From positions 1 through 11,545 of the forward strand of contig CATZMG010000065.1 in the NCBI GenBank assembly GCA_958421655.1: a stretch of DNA of 11,545 nt, written 5' to 3'. The notes under the pieces were generated by a model. The model was not told the DNA's origin and searched no databases. It worked only from the letters and a program-made list of their open reading frames with translations. Below, one piece after another: positions 1 to 6,434 of the stretch. The stretch is from an uncultured Collinsella sp. (GTDB taxonomy: Bacteria; Actinomycetota; Coriobacteriia; Coriobacteriales; Coriobacteriaceae). Position 1 is the stretch's first letter, and each line of letters starts with the position of its first letter. Position numbers and translations under genes: made by a program.

Positions 1-3
1 AGA

Positions 4-70
4 CTTAAATGAGTACCTGCTCATTGGGCACTCATTTAAGCCCGTCCCCAATGAGCGCCCGCGGGGGACG
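4..70. repeat. Compound intergenic palindrome with GTCCCC/GGGGAC core
   Basis: Three perfect inverted repeats interlock here. CTTAAATGAGT (4-14) pairs with ACTCATTTAAG (30-40), an 11-bp stem. GCTCATTGGG (19-28), in the loop of the first stem, pairs with CCCAATGAGC (47-56), a 10-bp stem. CGTCCCC (43-49) pairs with GGGGACG (64-70). The first two stems are interleaved, so they are either alternative folds or a pseudoknot. No gene is visible in 1-250. The GGGGAC core recurs in the repeats at 2045-2180. I read this as one unit of a dispersed extragenic palindrome family, which is an inference because only this window was seen. Confidence 0.7.
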
Positions 71-136
71 CCCTTCCTCCAACCGCCCTTGTTGAGCATA
101 AGTCAGCGAAAACCGTACACGCGAGCAAGGTGACGT

Positions 137-172
137 GAAATGAAAGGGCGCAGACCTTATGGTCGCGCCCTT
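137..172 (-). terminator. Probable intrinsic terminator downstream of yqeY
   Basis: AAGGGCGC (144-151) pairs with GCGCCCTT (165-172). Inside it GACC (153-156) pairs with GGTC (161-164) around a TTAT loop, leaving one bulged A at 152. Read on the minus strand, the GC-rich stem ends in CCCTTTCATTTC, a moderately U-rich tail. It lies about 80 bp past the yqeY stop, where the foldase-yqeY unit would be expected to end. The stem is certain; the terminator function is inferred. Confidence 0.6.
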
Positions 173-220
173 GAAATTGAACGTCAGATTGCCGCGTGTG
201 CGGGTTTGCAGCGTCGAGCC

Positions 221-248
221 GTTACGCGGTTTTACCAAACCGCGTAAC
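221..248. repeat. Perfect 12-bp hairpin just after the yqeY stop codon
   Basis: GTTACGCGGTTT (221-232) and AAACCGCGTAAC (237-248) form a perfect 12-bp stem with a 4-nt loop. It begins three bases past the yqeY stop codon. Neither strand has a clean T tract after the stem, so it is not a textbook terminator. It could protect the 3' end of the mRNA or be an extragenic palindrome. A better terminator candidate follows at 137-172. Confidence 0.6.
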
Positions 249-251
249 AAA

Positions 252-695
252 TTACGCCAATTTTGCTCCGACGATCTTTGCCGCGGCCGGCTTGTCGAAG
301 TTGCCGCCGGTGGCCTTGCCGAGTGCACCCATAACCTGGCCCATCTGCTTCTTGGACGTGGCACCCAGCTCGGCGATAACCTGCTCGATCAGGGCCTCGA
401 GCTCCTCACCCGAAACCTGCGCGGGCAGCAGGCTCTCCAGAATCTTGACCTGCTCGGTCAGGTTGTCGGTACGCTCTTGGTCGGTACCGGCCTTGATGGA
501 CATCTCCAACGTCTCGCTCGTCTGCTTAATCAAACGCTTGATCATGCTGTTGACGTCTTCCTCGGTCACATCGCGGCGCTCGTTGACCTCGATATTCTTC
601 ACCTCGGCCTTGACCTGGCGAATGATGGACAGGCGAACCTTGTCCTTGGCCTTCATGGCCGCAATCATTTCCTTCTGCAGCTCTTCGTTGGTCAT
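252..695 (-). CDS. yqeY: GatB/YqeY domain protein
   Basis: A 147-residue protein beginning MTNEELQKEMIAAMKAKDK. It matches the small YqeY family, which resembles the C-terminal tRNA-binding part of the amidotransferase subunit GatB: an N-terminal helical segment rich in Lys and Glu, a central RTDNLTEQVKILESLLPAQVSG stretch, and the C-terminal GATSKKQMGQVMGALG and FDKPAAAKIVGAKL region typical of the family. The cellular role of YqeY proteins is not well established; a link to tRNA or aminoacyl-tRNA handling is inferred from the homology. The reading frame is open 12 codons further upstream, but GAGGAGG about 8 bases before the ATG at 695 makes that the start. It lies 54 bp behind the foldase gene on the same strand, so co-transcription is likely. 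Length is normal for the family and nothing looks broken. Confidence 0.9.
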   Translation of the reverse strand: MTNEELQKEMIAAMKAKDKVRLSIIRQVKAEVKNIEVNERRDVTEEDVNSMIKRLIKQTSETLEMSIKAGTDQERTDNLTEQVKILESLLPAQVSGEELEALIEQVIAELGATSKKQMGQVMGALGKATGGNFDKPAAAKIVGAKLA

Positions 696-749
696 CTGCA
701 AATCCTCCTCAATAGTGCGGACGGCACTCACACGAGCGCCGCCCCATGA

Positions 750-1970
750 TTACTCAGTCGTCGACGAATCGTCGGTCGAACTCTTGGTGACGCCCTTCAG
801 GCTGACGTTGTACGGCACGTCCTTGGGCATGGGGTTAACGGTGATGTCGGCATCCTTCTTGTACTGCTCCAGCCACTCGCTGTACGCGGTGCTGGCCGCT
901 TGCGTCTTCACCACATTGGAAACGTACTTCTTGATGGCCTTGGGCACCTGGTTGATGTCATCGACCTGATTATCGACATGGAAGTAGTCGGTGCACTTGA
1001 TGATGTGGTAACCATAGGTCGACTCGACGACGTCGCTCACGTCGCCCTTGTTGAGCCCCTCGAGCGCCGTCTGGTAGCTGTCGACGAAAGTGGTGAGCTT
1101 ATCCCAGCCCACATCGCCCTTCTTCTCCTTGGAACCGGTGTCCTCGGAGTACTGCTCAACGGCGTCCTCAAAGCTCAGCTCACCGGAGTTGATCTTGTCC
1201 AGGCACTCCTGTGCCTTGGCCTTGGCGGCAGCCTTGTCCTCGTCGGAAGCGTCGGAATCAACCTTGATCAGGATGTTCGACGAGCGGCGAGCATCGTTGT
1301 AGTTAGACAGGTTCTCGTTGATGTAATCGACGATCTCGCTGTCCTTGGGCTTGCTGGTGGGCGCCACGGCATCCTTGAGTTTCTGCTGCGCCAGGCTCTC
1401 CTTGAGCGAATCCTTGTAGGTGTCCTCGGTATAGCCGTAGGTCTTGAGGGTCTTCTTAAAGGCCTTGGCACCGCCCGCGCTCTTGCACGCGTCCTTCCAA
1501 GCCTTCTCGACCTCCTCGTCCGACACCGTCACGCCGTTCTCCTTCTGTGCCTGCTGAAGCAGAATCTGCTGCGTGTAGGAGTCGATGAGCTGCTTGCGGT
1601 ACTTCTTGGGCGTGAGGTCGTTGTCAACCAGATACTGCGCCCAATCCTCATCCTTGGTGTAGCCGTAGGACGTGCGCATGCTCATGATCTGCTTGGTCAC
1701 GGTGTCCTCGGTAAGGTTGGTGCCGTTGATAGTGGCAGCAACACCGCCGGTCAGCTTGTAGCCCGAGGTGTCCTCAGCCTGCGACATAAGGCCGGAGCAC
1801 GCCATCGCCGAGACAGAAAGCAGCATCGCCAGCACGCCGATGACCACCAGAACGATCTTGACGGTCTTAGACACGTACGTCTTGCGCTGCTTCTTGCGAG
1901 AGCTGGAGGCAGCGCGGGCCTGCTGCTCGGGCGTCGGCGCGGCCTCGGAGTTCTTTTTCTTATTTGCCAT
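750..1970 (-). CDS. Membrane-anchored SurA/PrsA-like peptidyl-prolyl isomerase
   Basis: A 406-residue extracytoplasmic foldase. Residues 1-35 are Lys/Arg-rich and cytoplasmic. Residues about 38-58 form one hydrophobic segment ending in SAMAC, a poor lipobox, so a plain membrane anchor is at least as likely as a lipoprotein. A SurA-type helical N-domain follows (about 78-225: INGTNLTEDTVTKQI, then DSYTQQILLQQAQKENGVTVSDEEVEKAW). A parvulin domain spans about 227-330 (SSNILIKVDSD, LSFEDAVEQYSEDTGSKEKKGDVGW and the signature YGYHIIK). A Ser/Thr/Asp tail ends the protein. The family catalyses cis-trans isomerisation of prolyl bonds and helps exported proteins fold outside the membrane. The open frame runs 33 codons further upstream into repeat DNA. 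I chose the ATG at 1970 because AAAGG precedes it and the following residues form a sensible positively charged N-terminus. Clients are unknown; the sortase at 9899-10903 fits a surface-protein lifestyle. Confidence 0.88.
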   Translation of the reverse strand: MANKKKNSEAAPTPEQQARAASSSRKKQRKTYVSKTVKIVLVVIGVLAMLLSVSAMACSGLMSQAEDTSGYKLTGGVAATINGTNLTEDTVTKQIMSMRTSYGYTKDEDWAQYLVDNDLTPKKYRKQLIDSYTQQILLQQAQKENGVTVSDEEVEKAWKDACKSAGGAKAFKKTLKTYGYTEDTYKDSLKESLAQQKLKDAVAPTSKPKDSEIVDYINENLSNYNDARRSSNILIKVDSDASDEDKAAAKAKAQECLDKINSGELSFEDAVEQYSEDTGSKEKKGDVGWDKLTTFVDSYQTALEGLNKGDVSDVVESTYGYHIIKCTDYFHVDNQVDDINQVPKAIKKYVSNVVKTQAASTAYSEWLEQYKKDADITVNPMPKDVPYNVSLKGVTKSSTDDSSTTE

Positions 1971-2044
1971 AGTTGGCCTTTCGCATAACGAATCGAACAA
2001 ACGCCATTGTGTCACAACGCGGCCCCCGCGACACGCTTGGTGCA

Positions 2045-2088
2045 TTGGGGACAGGTTAATCTGCACCATTTTGGTGCAAAGGGGACAG
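2045..2088. repeat. GGGGACAG direct repeat flanking a hairpin
   Basis: GGGGACAG occurs at 2047-2054 and again at 2081-2088. Between them TGCACCA (2062-2068) and TGGTGCA (2072-2078) form a perfect 7-bp stem with a TTT loop. It lies upstream of the foldase start and 12 bp before the larger nested palindrome at 2100-2180. It appears to be a related repeat unit; function is unknown. Confidence 0.65.
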
Positions 2089-2099
2089 CTCTGGCACTT

Positions 2100-2180
2100 G
2101 GCACTTGGGGACGTTCTTTATATGCCGGCACTTCGGGACTGTCCCTTACTGCCGGCAGAAAAGGAACGTCCCCAAGTGCC
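2100..2180. repeat. 81-bp nested palindrome with GGGGACG arms
   Basis: The outer arms GGCACTTGGGGACGTTC (2100-2116) and its exact complement (2164-2180) form a perfect 17-bp stem. Inside, TGCCGGCA occurs at 2123-2130 and 2150-2157, giving an 8-bp stem. At the centre GGGAC-T-GTCCC (2135-2145) is a further palindrome. The three levels are concentric, so the whole element can fold into one long interrupted hairpin. It fills the space between the EIIA stop (2195) and the foldase promoter region. Both neighbours are on the minus strand, so it could affect read-through from EIIA. It has no T tract and looks more like a REP-type element than a terminator. Confidence 0.85.
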
Positions 2181-2194
2181 GACTCAGCCCCACC

Positions 2195-2659
2195 TTAGAA
2201 GTGGCGGCGGATGGCGTCGACCATGCCCTGGGGCGTGGTCTGGCCGAGCACGTCGGCTGCGGCATCGGCGTCCATAAAGATGTTCATGAGCGCCTGCAGG
2301 GCCTCGACCTGGCCGCCCGGCTCGGCAATACCCAGATTGATGACGATCTGCACCGGCACCGGAGCGCCCATGCCAGCCATAGCGTTAAATGTCACGGACG
2401 CGGCGGGCTTCACCACCGCGATATAGGGCTTGGCCACAAACCCCGGATCGGTATGCGGAATGGCAATGTTTGCCGCCGGCATGGCAAGACCCGTGGGATA
2501 GGCATCCTCGCGCGTGCGAACGGCGCCGAGCCAACCGGACGCAATGTAGCCACGTGGTGCAAGCTCGCCCTCGAGCCGCGCAAACACCTCATCCGGCGTC
2601 GCACACTCCCAATCAAAAAACACCAACTCAGGCGTAAACAGCGCTTCGTTATCCGCCAT
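2195..2659 (-). CDS. PTS sugar transporter subunit IIA (fructose/galactitol type)
   Basis: A 154-residue cytoplasmic EIIA protein. In the phosphotransferase system, EIIA takes phosphate from HPr on a histidine and passes it to EIIB. The PTS_EIIA type-2 signature is seen as ANIAIPHTDP, placing the phosphorylated His at about residue 69. The flanking GAVRTREDAYPTGLAMP and the later VIVNLGIAEP-like segment (VQIVINLGIAEP) fit the fold, and the IPHTDP form recalls galactitol IIA proteins. Length is right for a single-domain IIA. GAGGTG lies 6 bases before the ATG. No EIIB or EIIC gene is adjacent, so it may serve a permease encoded elsewhere or be regulatory, like EIIA-Ntr. The substrate cannot be assigned. 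It lies about 150 bp behind purN, across a strong terminator, so it is probably transcribed separately. Confidence 0.85.
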   Translation of the reverse strand: MADNEALFTPELVFFDWECATPDEVFARLEGELAPRGYIASGWLGAVRTREDAYPTGLAMPAANIAIPHTDPGFVAKPYIAVVKPAASVTFNAMAGMGAPVPVQIVINLGIAEPGGQVEALQALMNIFMDADAAADVLGQTTPQGMVDAIRRHF

Positions 2660-2734
2660 GCGCTCACCTCTCTCACCTAGTCACCTGCGACGTTCTTGAA
2701 TGACCAGTCGTTAAAGACCGTTCCCGATGACTAC

Positions 2735-2779
2735 CCAAAACAAAAGGTGGCCACGCGCGCCTTGGCGCCAATGACCACC
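2735..2779 (-). terminator. Intrinsic terminator of the purF-purM-purN unit
   Basis: Read on the minus strand, GGTGGTCA (2772-2779) pairs with TGGCCACC (2746-2753), including one G-U pair. An inner GCGCC/GGCGC stem caps it. The stem is followed directly by TTTTGTTTT (2737-2745). It lies 33 bp past the purN stop and has the stem plus U-tract layout of a Rho-independent terminator. Confidence 0.8.
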
Positions 2780-2811
2780 CTGACTACTCGGCTAAATTGT
2801 ACTGTGCGCCG

Positions 2812-3513
2812 CTAGCCGCGAGGCGCGTCAATTGCAACCTTGCCGCTCTCCAGCACGTGGACGCGGCCGTCGGCGAGCATCTGCACGACCTCGGGATACA
2901 GCACGTGCTCAATCGCGTGGATGTGCTCCTCGAGCGTGTCGACGTCCCAGCCCTCCTCAACAGCCAGCGCGCGCTGGGCGATGATGGGGCCGTTGTCGTA
3001 GATCTCGTTGGCAAAGTGCACGGTCACACCGGTTACCTTGACGCCGCGCGCAAAGGCATCGTCGATCGCATGCGCGCCGGTAAAGCTCGGCAGCAGTGCC
3101 GGATGCAAGTTGACCACGCGGTTGGGAAACGCCGCCAGCAGCGGCGTGTGCACCATGCGCATGTAACCGGCCATGACCACATATTCGCAGCCGCGCTCGA
3201 GCAGCTCGTGCGCGATGATCTCGTCGGCGGCGATGGGGTCGGCATAGACATCCTTGGACAGCGTGAGCGTCTGGATGCCCGTGCGCTCAGCGCGCTGCAA
3301 ACCCTTAGCCGAAGGACGGCTCGACACCACAAGCTCAATCGAAGCGTTGAGCTTGCCGGCGGCGATCAGATCGATCAGCGCCTGCAGGTTGGTACCCGAA
3401 CCGCTGATGAGCACACCGATCTTGAGCGGCTCGGCCGTATCGGTGCCGGTCGGACGGGTGTAGGGCACAAAGCCCAGGCTCGCGGCAGCAGCCATCTGCT
3501 CGTTAGCGCTCAT
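2812..3513 (-). CDS. purN: Phosphoribosylglycinamide formyltransferase (GART)
   Basis: A 233-residue enzyme that transfers the formyl group of 10-formyl-tetrahydrofolate to GAR, step 3 of IMP synthesis. The core begins at about residue 30 with LKIGVLISGSGTNLQALID, the phosphate-binding loop. The catalytic Asn and His are in VVNLHPALLPSF (Asn135, His137), and the catalytic Asp is in EIYDNGPII (Asp173). KVTGVTVHF is also typical. The protein has about 30 extra N-terminal residues, low in conserved features, compared with the E. coli enzyme. The ATG at 3513 overlaps the end of purM by 11 bp and has no strong ribosome-binding site, so translation is probably coupled to purM. No internal Met sits close to the conserved core, which supports the longer form. 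It is the last gene before the terminator at 2735-2779. Confidence 0.95.
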   Translation of the reverse strand: MSANEQMAAAASLGFVPYTRPTGTDTAEPLKIGVLISGSGTNLQALIDLIAAGKLNASIELVVSSRPSAKGLQRAERTGIQTLTLSKDVYADPIAADEIIAHELLERGCEYVVMAGYMRMVHTPLLAAFPNRVVNLHPALLPSFTGAHAIDDAFARGVKVTGVTVHFANEIYDNGPIIAQRALAVEEGWDVDTLEEHIHAIEHVLYPEVVQMLADGRVHVLESGKVAIDAPRG

Positions 3514-4606
3514 CGGAGTACACGACCTTACCGGAGCCCTCGACGCACTCGCCCACGCGGAACGGCTTCTCGCCCAGCGCGACCAGGGCCTCGGTCACGG
3601 CAGCCTCGTCCTCGGGGGCGACGATCAGGCACAGGCCAACGCCCATGTTGAAGGTCTTGCATGCCTCGTTGGGCGCGAGCTCGGCCTGGCGCGACACGTA
3701 GGTGATGACGGGCGGAACGTCCCAACCCATCTCGGCGCCGTTGCGGGTGACCACGGCGTCGACGTCGTCGGCGAGCGCGCGGTTGAGGTTCTCGGTAATA
3801 CCGCCGCCAGTGATATGGGCGATGGCGTGCACCGGAGCGCCACCGCGCAGCAGCTCCAGAATCGGCTTGACATAGATGCGCGTGGGGGCCAACAGGGCGT
3901 CTGCCAGCGATGCGCCGCCGAGTTCCTCGAGCGGACGGCTCAGCTCCTCGGCCTTAGCGGCGGCCTCGGGCGTGCCCGGCTTAATACCGTCGACGCCAAT
4001 GACCTTACGCACGAGCGAGTAGCCGTTGGAGTGCACGCCGGTGGAAGGCAGGCCCAGGATCACGTCGCCGGGACGGACATTCGCGGGGTCGAGCATCTTG
4101 GGACGGTCGACGACGCCCACGGTAAATCCGGCAAGGTCGTAGTCGGCAGGAGCCATGACGCCGGGGTGCTCGGCCATCTCGCCGCCCACGAGCGCGCAGC
4201 CCGCGAGCTTGCAGCCGTCGGCCACACCCTTGATGATCTTTGCCATGTGCTCGGCCTCGATGTGGCCGATGGCAACGTAGTCCAGGAAGAACAGCGGCTC
4301 GGCACCCGAAGCCAGAATGTCGTTGACGCACATAGCAACCAGGTCCTGGCCCACCGTCTCGTGACGGTCCATGATCTGGGCGAGCACGAGCTTGGTGCCC
4401 ACGCCGTCGGTACCGCTAATCAGAATCGGGTCTTCCATATCCTTAAGCGCGGCAGCCGAGAACAGGCCACCAAAGCCACCGATGCCGCCGATGACCTCGG
4501 GACGGTTGGTGTCCTTAACCATCTGCTTAATAGCGTCAACGGCGCGGCCGCCCTCGGCGGTATCGACGCCGGCATCCTCATACGTCACATGCTTGCTGTC
4601 GCTCAT
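3503..4606 (-). CDS. purM: Phosphoribosylformylglycinamidine cyclo-ligase (AIR synthetase)
   Basis: A 367-residue cytoplasmic enzyme that closes the imidazole ring of AIR using ATP, step 5 of the purine pathway. It shows the family's YEDAGVDTAEGGRAVDAIK opening, IGGFGGLFS (40-50), GTDGVGTK (65-72), the CVNDILASGAEPLFFLDY block (93-110), LVGGEMAEHPG, GLPSTGVHSNGYSLVRK and HITGGGITENLNR. Length is close to the usual 340-350, with a slightly longer N-terminus. AGGAAGG precedes the ATG at 4606 by about 7 bases. It sits 157 bp behind purF, with hairpins in the gap, and overlaps purN by 11 bp. No key segment is missing. Confidence 0.96.
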   Translation of the reverse strand: MSDSKHVTYEDAGVDTAEGGRAVDAIKQMVKDTNRPEVIGGIGGFGGLFSAAALKDMEDPILISGTDGVGTKLVLAQIMDRHETVGQDLVAMCVNDILASGAEPLFFLDYVAIGHIEAEHMAKIIKGVADGCKLAGCALVGGEMAEHPGVMAPADYDLAGFTVGVVDRPKMLDPANVRPGDVILGLPSTGVHSNGYSLVRKVIGVDGIKPGTPEAAAKAEELSRPLEELGGASLADALLAPTRIYVKPILELLRGGAPVHAIAHITGGGITENLNRALADDVDAVVTRNGAEMGWDVPPVITYVSRQAELAPNEACKTFNMGVGLCLIVAPEDEAAVTEALVALGEKPFRVGECVEGSGKVVYSDER

Positions 4607-4630
4607 CTGAGCCTTCCTCTCCCACTACCG

Positions 4631-4701
4631 TGGCGCCGCCCGGGCGCCAAACGGTGCTCATAGTTGCGTTCATTTCGGCGCGCGCCATAACAACGCGCGC
4701 C
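4631..4701. repeat. Two GC-rich hairpins between purF and purM
   Basis: TGGCGCC (4631-4637) pairs with GGCGCCA (4643-4649) around a 5-nt loop. GGCGCGCG (4677-4684) pairs with CGCGCGCC (4694-4701) around a 9-nt loop. On the purF-to-purM transcript both lie just upstream of the purM ribosome-binding site. Neither is followed by a T tract in the minus-strand direction, so they do not look like intrinsic terminators. They could be processing or stability elements within the operon. Confidence 0.6.
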
Positions 4702-4724
4702 GTCATATCAACAAAACAGCAGGT

Positions 4725-4765
4725 AAAACCTACCAAAATAAACCTGTCCCTTTTTGGCAGGTTTT
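4725..4765 (-). repeat. Hairpin with alternative pairings overlapping the purF stop codon
   Basis: AAAACCTACCA (4725-4735) pairs with TGGCAGGTTTT (4755-4765) at 10 of 11 positions. A second left arm, AAACCTG (4740-4746), pairs perfectly with CAGGTTT (4758-4764). Both compete for the same partner, which overlaps the purF stop codon. Read on the minus strand, the short stem is followed by ATTTT, so it could act as a weak intercistronic terminator, with the longer pairing as the alternative. The loop carries GGGACAG, the core of the other intergenic repeats. Confidence 0.55.
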
Positions 4766-6434
4766 AGGCCTCGCCGTGTTCCTCTTCCCAGCTGCGATCG
4801 TCGTATTTCTCGACCACGGCGTCGTCATCAAAGTGCAGCGGCTTGTCCAGGTTGCGGGGCTTAAAGCCCTCCATGAACTTGTCGCGGCCAAAGCTCTCGG
4901 GAATCGCCACGGGGTAGCGGCCGGTAAAGCACGCATCGCAGTAACCGCCCTTGGGCATGACCTTAAGCAGGCCCTCGACCGAAAGGAAGGCCAGCGAATC
5001 GGCGCCGATATACTCGCAAATCTCGTCGACCGTCTTGTTGGCGCTGATAAGCTGCGACTGCACGTCGGTATCGATACCGTAGAAGCACGGCCAGATGACC
5101 TCGGGCGAGTTGATGCGGATATGAATCTCCTTGGCGCCGGCGTTGCGCAGCATCTTGACGAGCTGCACCATGGTGGTGCCGCGCACGATGGAGTCGTCGA
5201 TGACGACCAGGCGCTTGCCCTCGATGTTGTCACGCAGCGGGTTGAGCTTCATACGCACGCCCATGGCACGCAGCTCCTGCGTAGGCTCGATAAACGTACG
5301 GCCCACATAGCGGTTCTTGATGAGGCCCTCGCCAAAGGGAATGCCACTCTCGTGCGAATAGCCCTCCGCGGGCGGCAGGCCGGAGTCGGGCACGCCGATG
5401 ACCAGGTCGGCCTCGACGGGCTCCTCATGTGCCAGCTGACGACCCATGTCATAACGGCAGGCGTAGACGCTCTTGCCGTTCATGATGGAATCGGGGCGAG
5501 CAAAGTAGACCTGCTCAAAAATGCAGTTAGCAGGCTCTTCGGCGGCAGGCACGCCCTGCTCGGACACAAGGCCCTCGGCGCTGATGCGCAAAATCTCACC
5601 GGGACGGACGTCGCGGACGTACTCGGCGCCCACGATATCGAGCGCGCAGGTCTCGGAGGCAACGACCCAGCCGCCGGCGCGCGTGACATGGGTGGTGGCG
5701 TCGACCGTCGCGGCGCCGTCCTGCGACGGCAGCTGCGAAACGGATGCGGCATCGGCCTGGTCCAGACCCTCGTCCACCAGCTTGCCCAGCACGAGCGGGC
5801 GAATGCCGTGCGGATCGCGGAATGCGTAGAGCGCCTGCTCGTTGATGAGCGTCATGGCGTAGCCGCCGCGCACGAGCTCCATGGTCTTGCGAATGCCCTC
5901 GCGCAGATGGCCAGTACGCTGAGTAAAGTAGCCGATGAGTTTGGTCGCGACCTCGGAATCCGAGTTGGAGAGGAACGGTACGCCCAGCTCGATCAGCTGG
6001 CGACGCAGCTCGTCGGTGTTGACGAGGGTGCCGTTGTGCGCGAGCGCGATAATGACGCTATTGATGGTAGAGAGGTGCGGCTGAGAGGCTTCCCAGCTCT
6101 TGGCGCCGGCGGTGCCGTAGCGCACATGACCCACGGCCAGCTGACCGGAGAGCGTCGACAAGTCGGCATTGGAGAACACGCGGTCGAGCAGGCCCAGATC
6201 CTTGCGGACCATAACCGTACCGCCGTCACCAACGGCGATTCCCGCCGATTCTTGGCCGCGATGCTGCAGTGCACGCAGGCCAAAGTACGTCAGTCGAGCC
6301 ACGTCGCGATCGGGCGCCCAGACACCAAAAACGCCGCATTCCTCATGCAGCTGGTCAGAGTCCGGATCATACGTCGACATGGCGTTCACCTGTCCCGCGG
6401 CACGCTCGGCCGCGCGGATGGTTTCTTGAGACAT
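4764..6434 (-). CDS. purF: Amidophosphoribosyltransferase (glutamine PRPP amidotransferase), Fe-S type
   Basis: A 556-residue enzyme for the committed first step of purine synthesis, making phosphoribosylamine from PRPP and glutamine. The Ntn-hydrolase glutaminase domain begins at EECGVFGVW. Cys33 would be the catalytic N-terminal nucleophile after removal of a propeptide of about 32 residues. LRALQHRGQESAGIA, GHVRYGT and LAHNGTLVN follow. The C-terminal phosphoribosyltransferase domain has the PRPP loop VVIDDSIVRGTT (about 410-421). All four cysteines matching the [4Fe-4S] ligands of the B. subtilis enzyme are present: Cys304 (CIFEQVYF), Cys450 (PCFYGID), Cys499 and Cys502 (CDACFTG). It is longer than the roughly 476-residue B. 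subtilis enzyme because of the long propeptide, an Ala/Gln/Asp-rich insert at about 221-252 and a charged C-terminal tail. GAGGGG lies 7 bases before the ATG at 6434. It is the first gene of the purF-purM-purN unit. Confidence 0.97.
   Translation of the reverse strand: MSQETIRAAERAAGQVNAMSTYDPDSDQLHEECGVFGVWAPDRDVARLTYFGLRALQHRGQESAGIAVGDGGTVMVRKDLGLLDRVFSNADLSTLSGQLAVGHVRYGTAGAKSWEASQPHLSTINSVIIALAHNGTLVNTDELRRQLIELGVPFLSNSDSEVATKLIGYFTQRTGHLREGIRKTMELVRGGYAMTLINEQALYAFRDPHGIRPLVLGKLVDEGLDQADAASVSQLPSQDGAATVDATTHVTRAGGWVVASETCALDIVGAEYVRDVRPGEILRISAEGLVSEQGVPAAEEPANCIFEQVYFARPDSIMNGKSVYACRYDMGRQLAHEEPVEADLVIGVPDSGLPPAEGYSHESGIPFGEGLIKNRYVGRTFIEPTQELRAMGVRMKLNPLRDNIEGKRLVVIDDSIVRGTTMVQLVKMLRNAGAKEIHIRINSPEVIWPCFYGIDTDVQSQLISANKTVDEICEYIGADSLAFLSVEGLLKVMPKGGYCDACFTGRYPVAIPESFGRDKFMEGFKPRNLDKPLHFDDDAVVEKYDDRSWEEEHGEA

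Noticed and set aside
1..250. tRNA or small RNA gene in the gene-free left edge
   Set aside because: No cloverleaf, anticodon arm or TPsiC motif was found. The structure is explained by palindromic repeats and terminator-like hairpins.
900..1988. 362-codon plus-strand open frame opposite the foldase gene
   Set aside because: It is antisense to a gene with clear parvulin motifs, has a hydrophobic low-complexity composition and no good ribosome-binding site.
1971..2069. N-terminal extension of the foldase by 33 codons
   Set aside because: It runs into the repeat DNA, reads as non-conserved sequence, and would place the Lys-rich N-terminus and ribosome-binding site inside the protein.
2100..2180. 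The nested palindrome as a transcription terminator
   Set aside because: There is no T tract at either end of the outer stem, and the concentric layered symmetry fits a repeat element better.
3815..4663. 282-codon plus-strand open frame opposite purM
   Set aside because: It is antisense to purM, with a His/Val/Gly-rich translation and no family signature.
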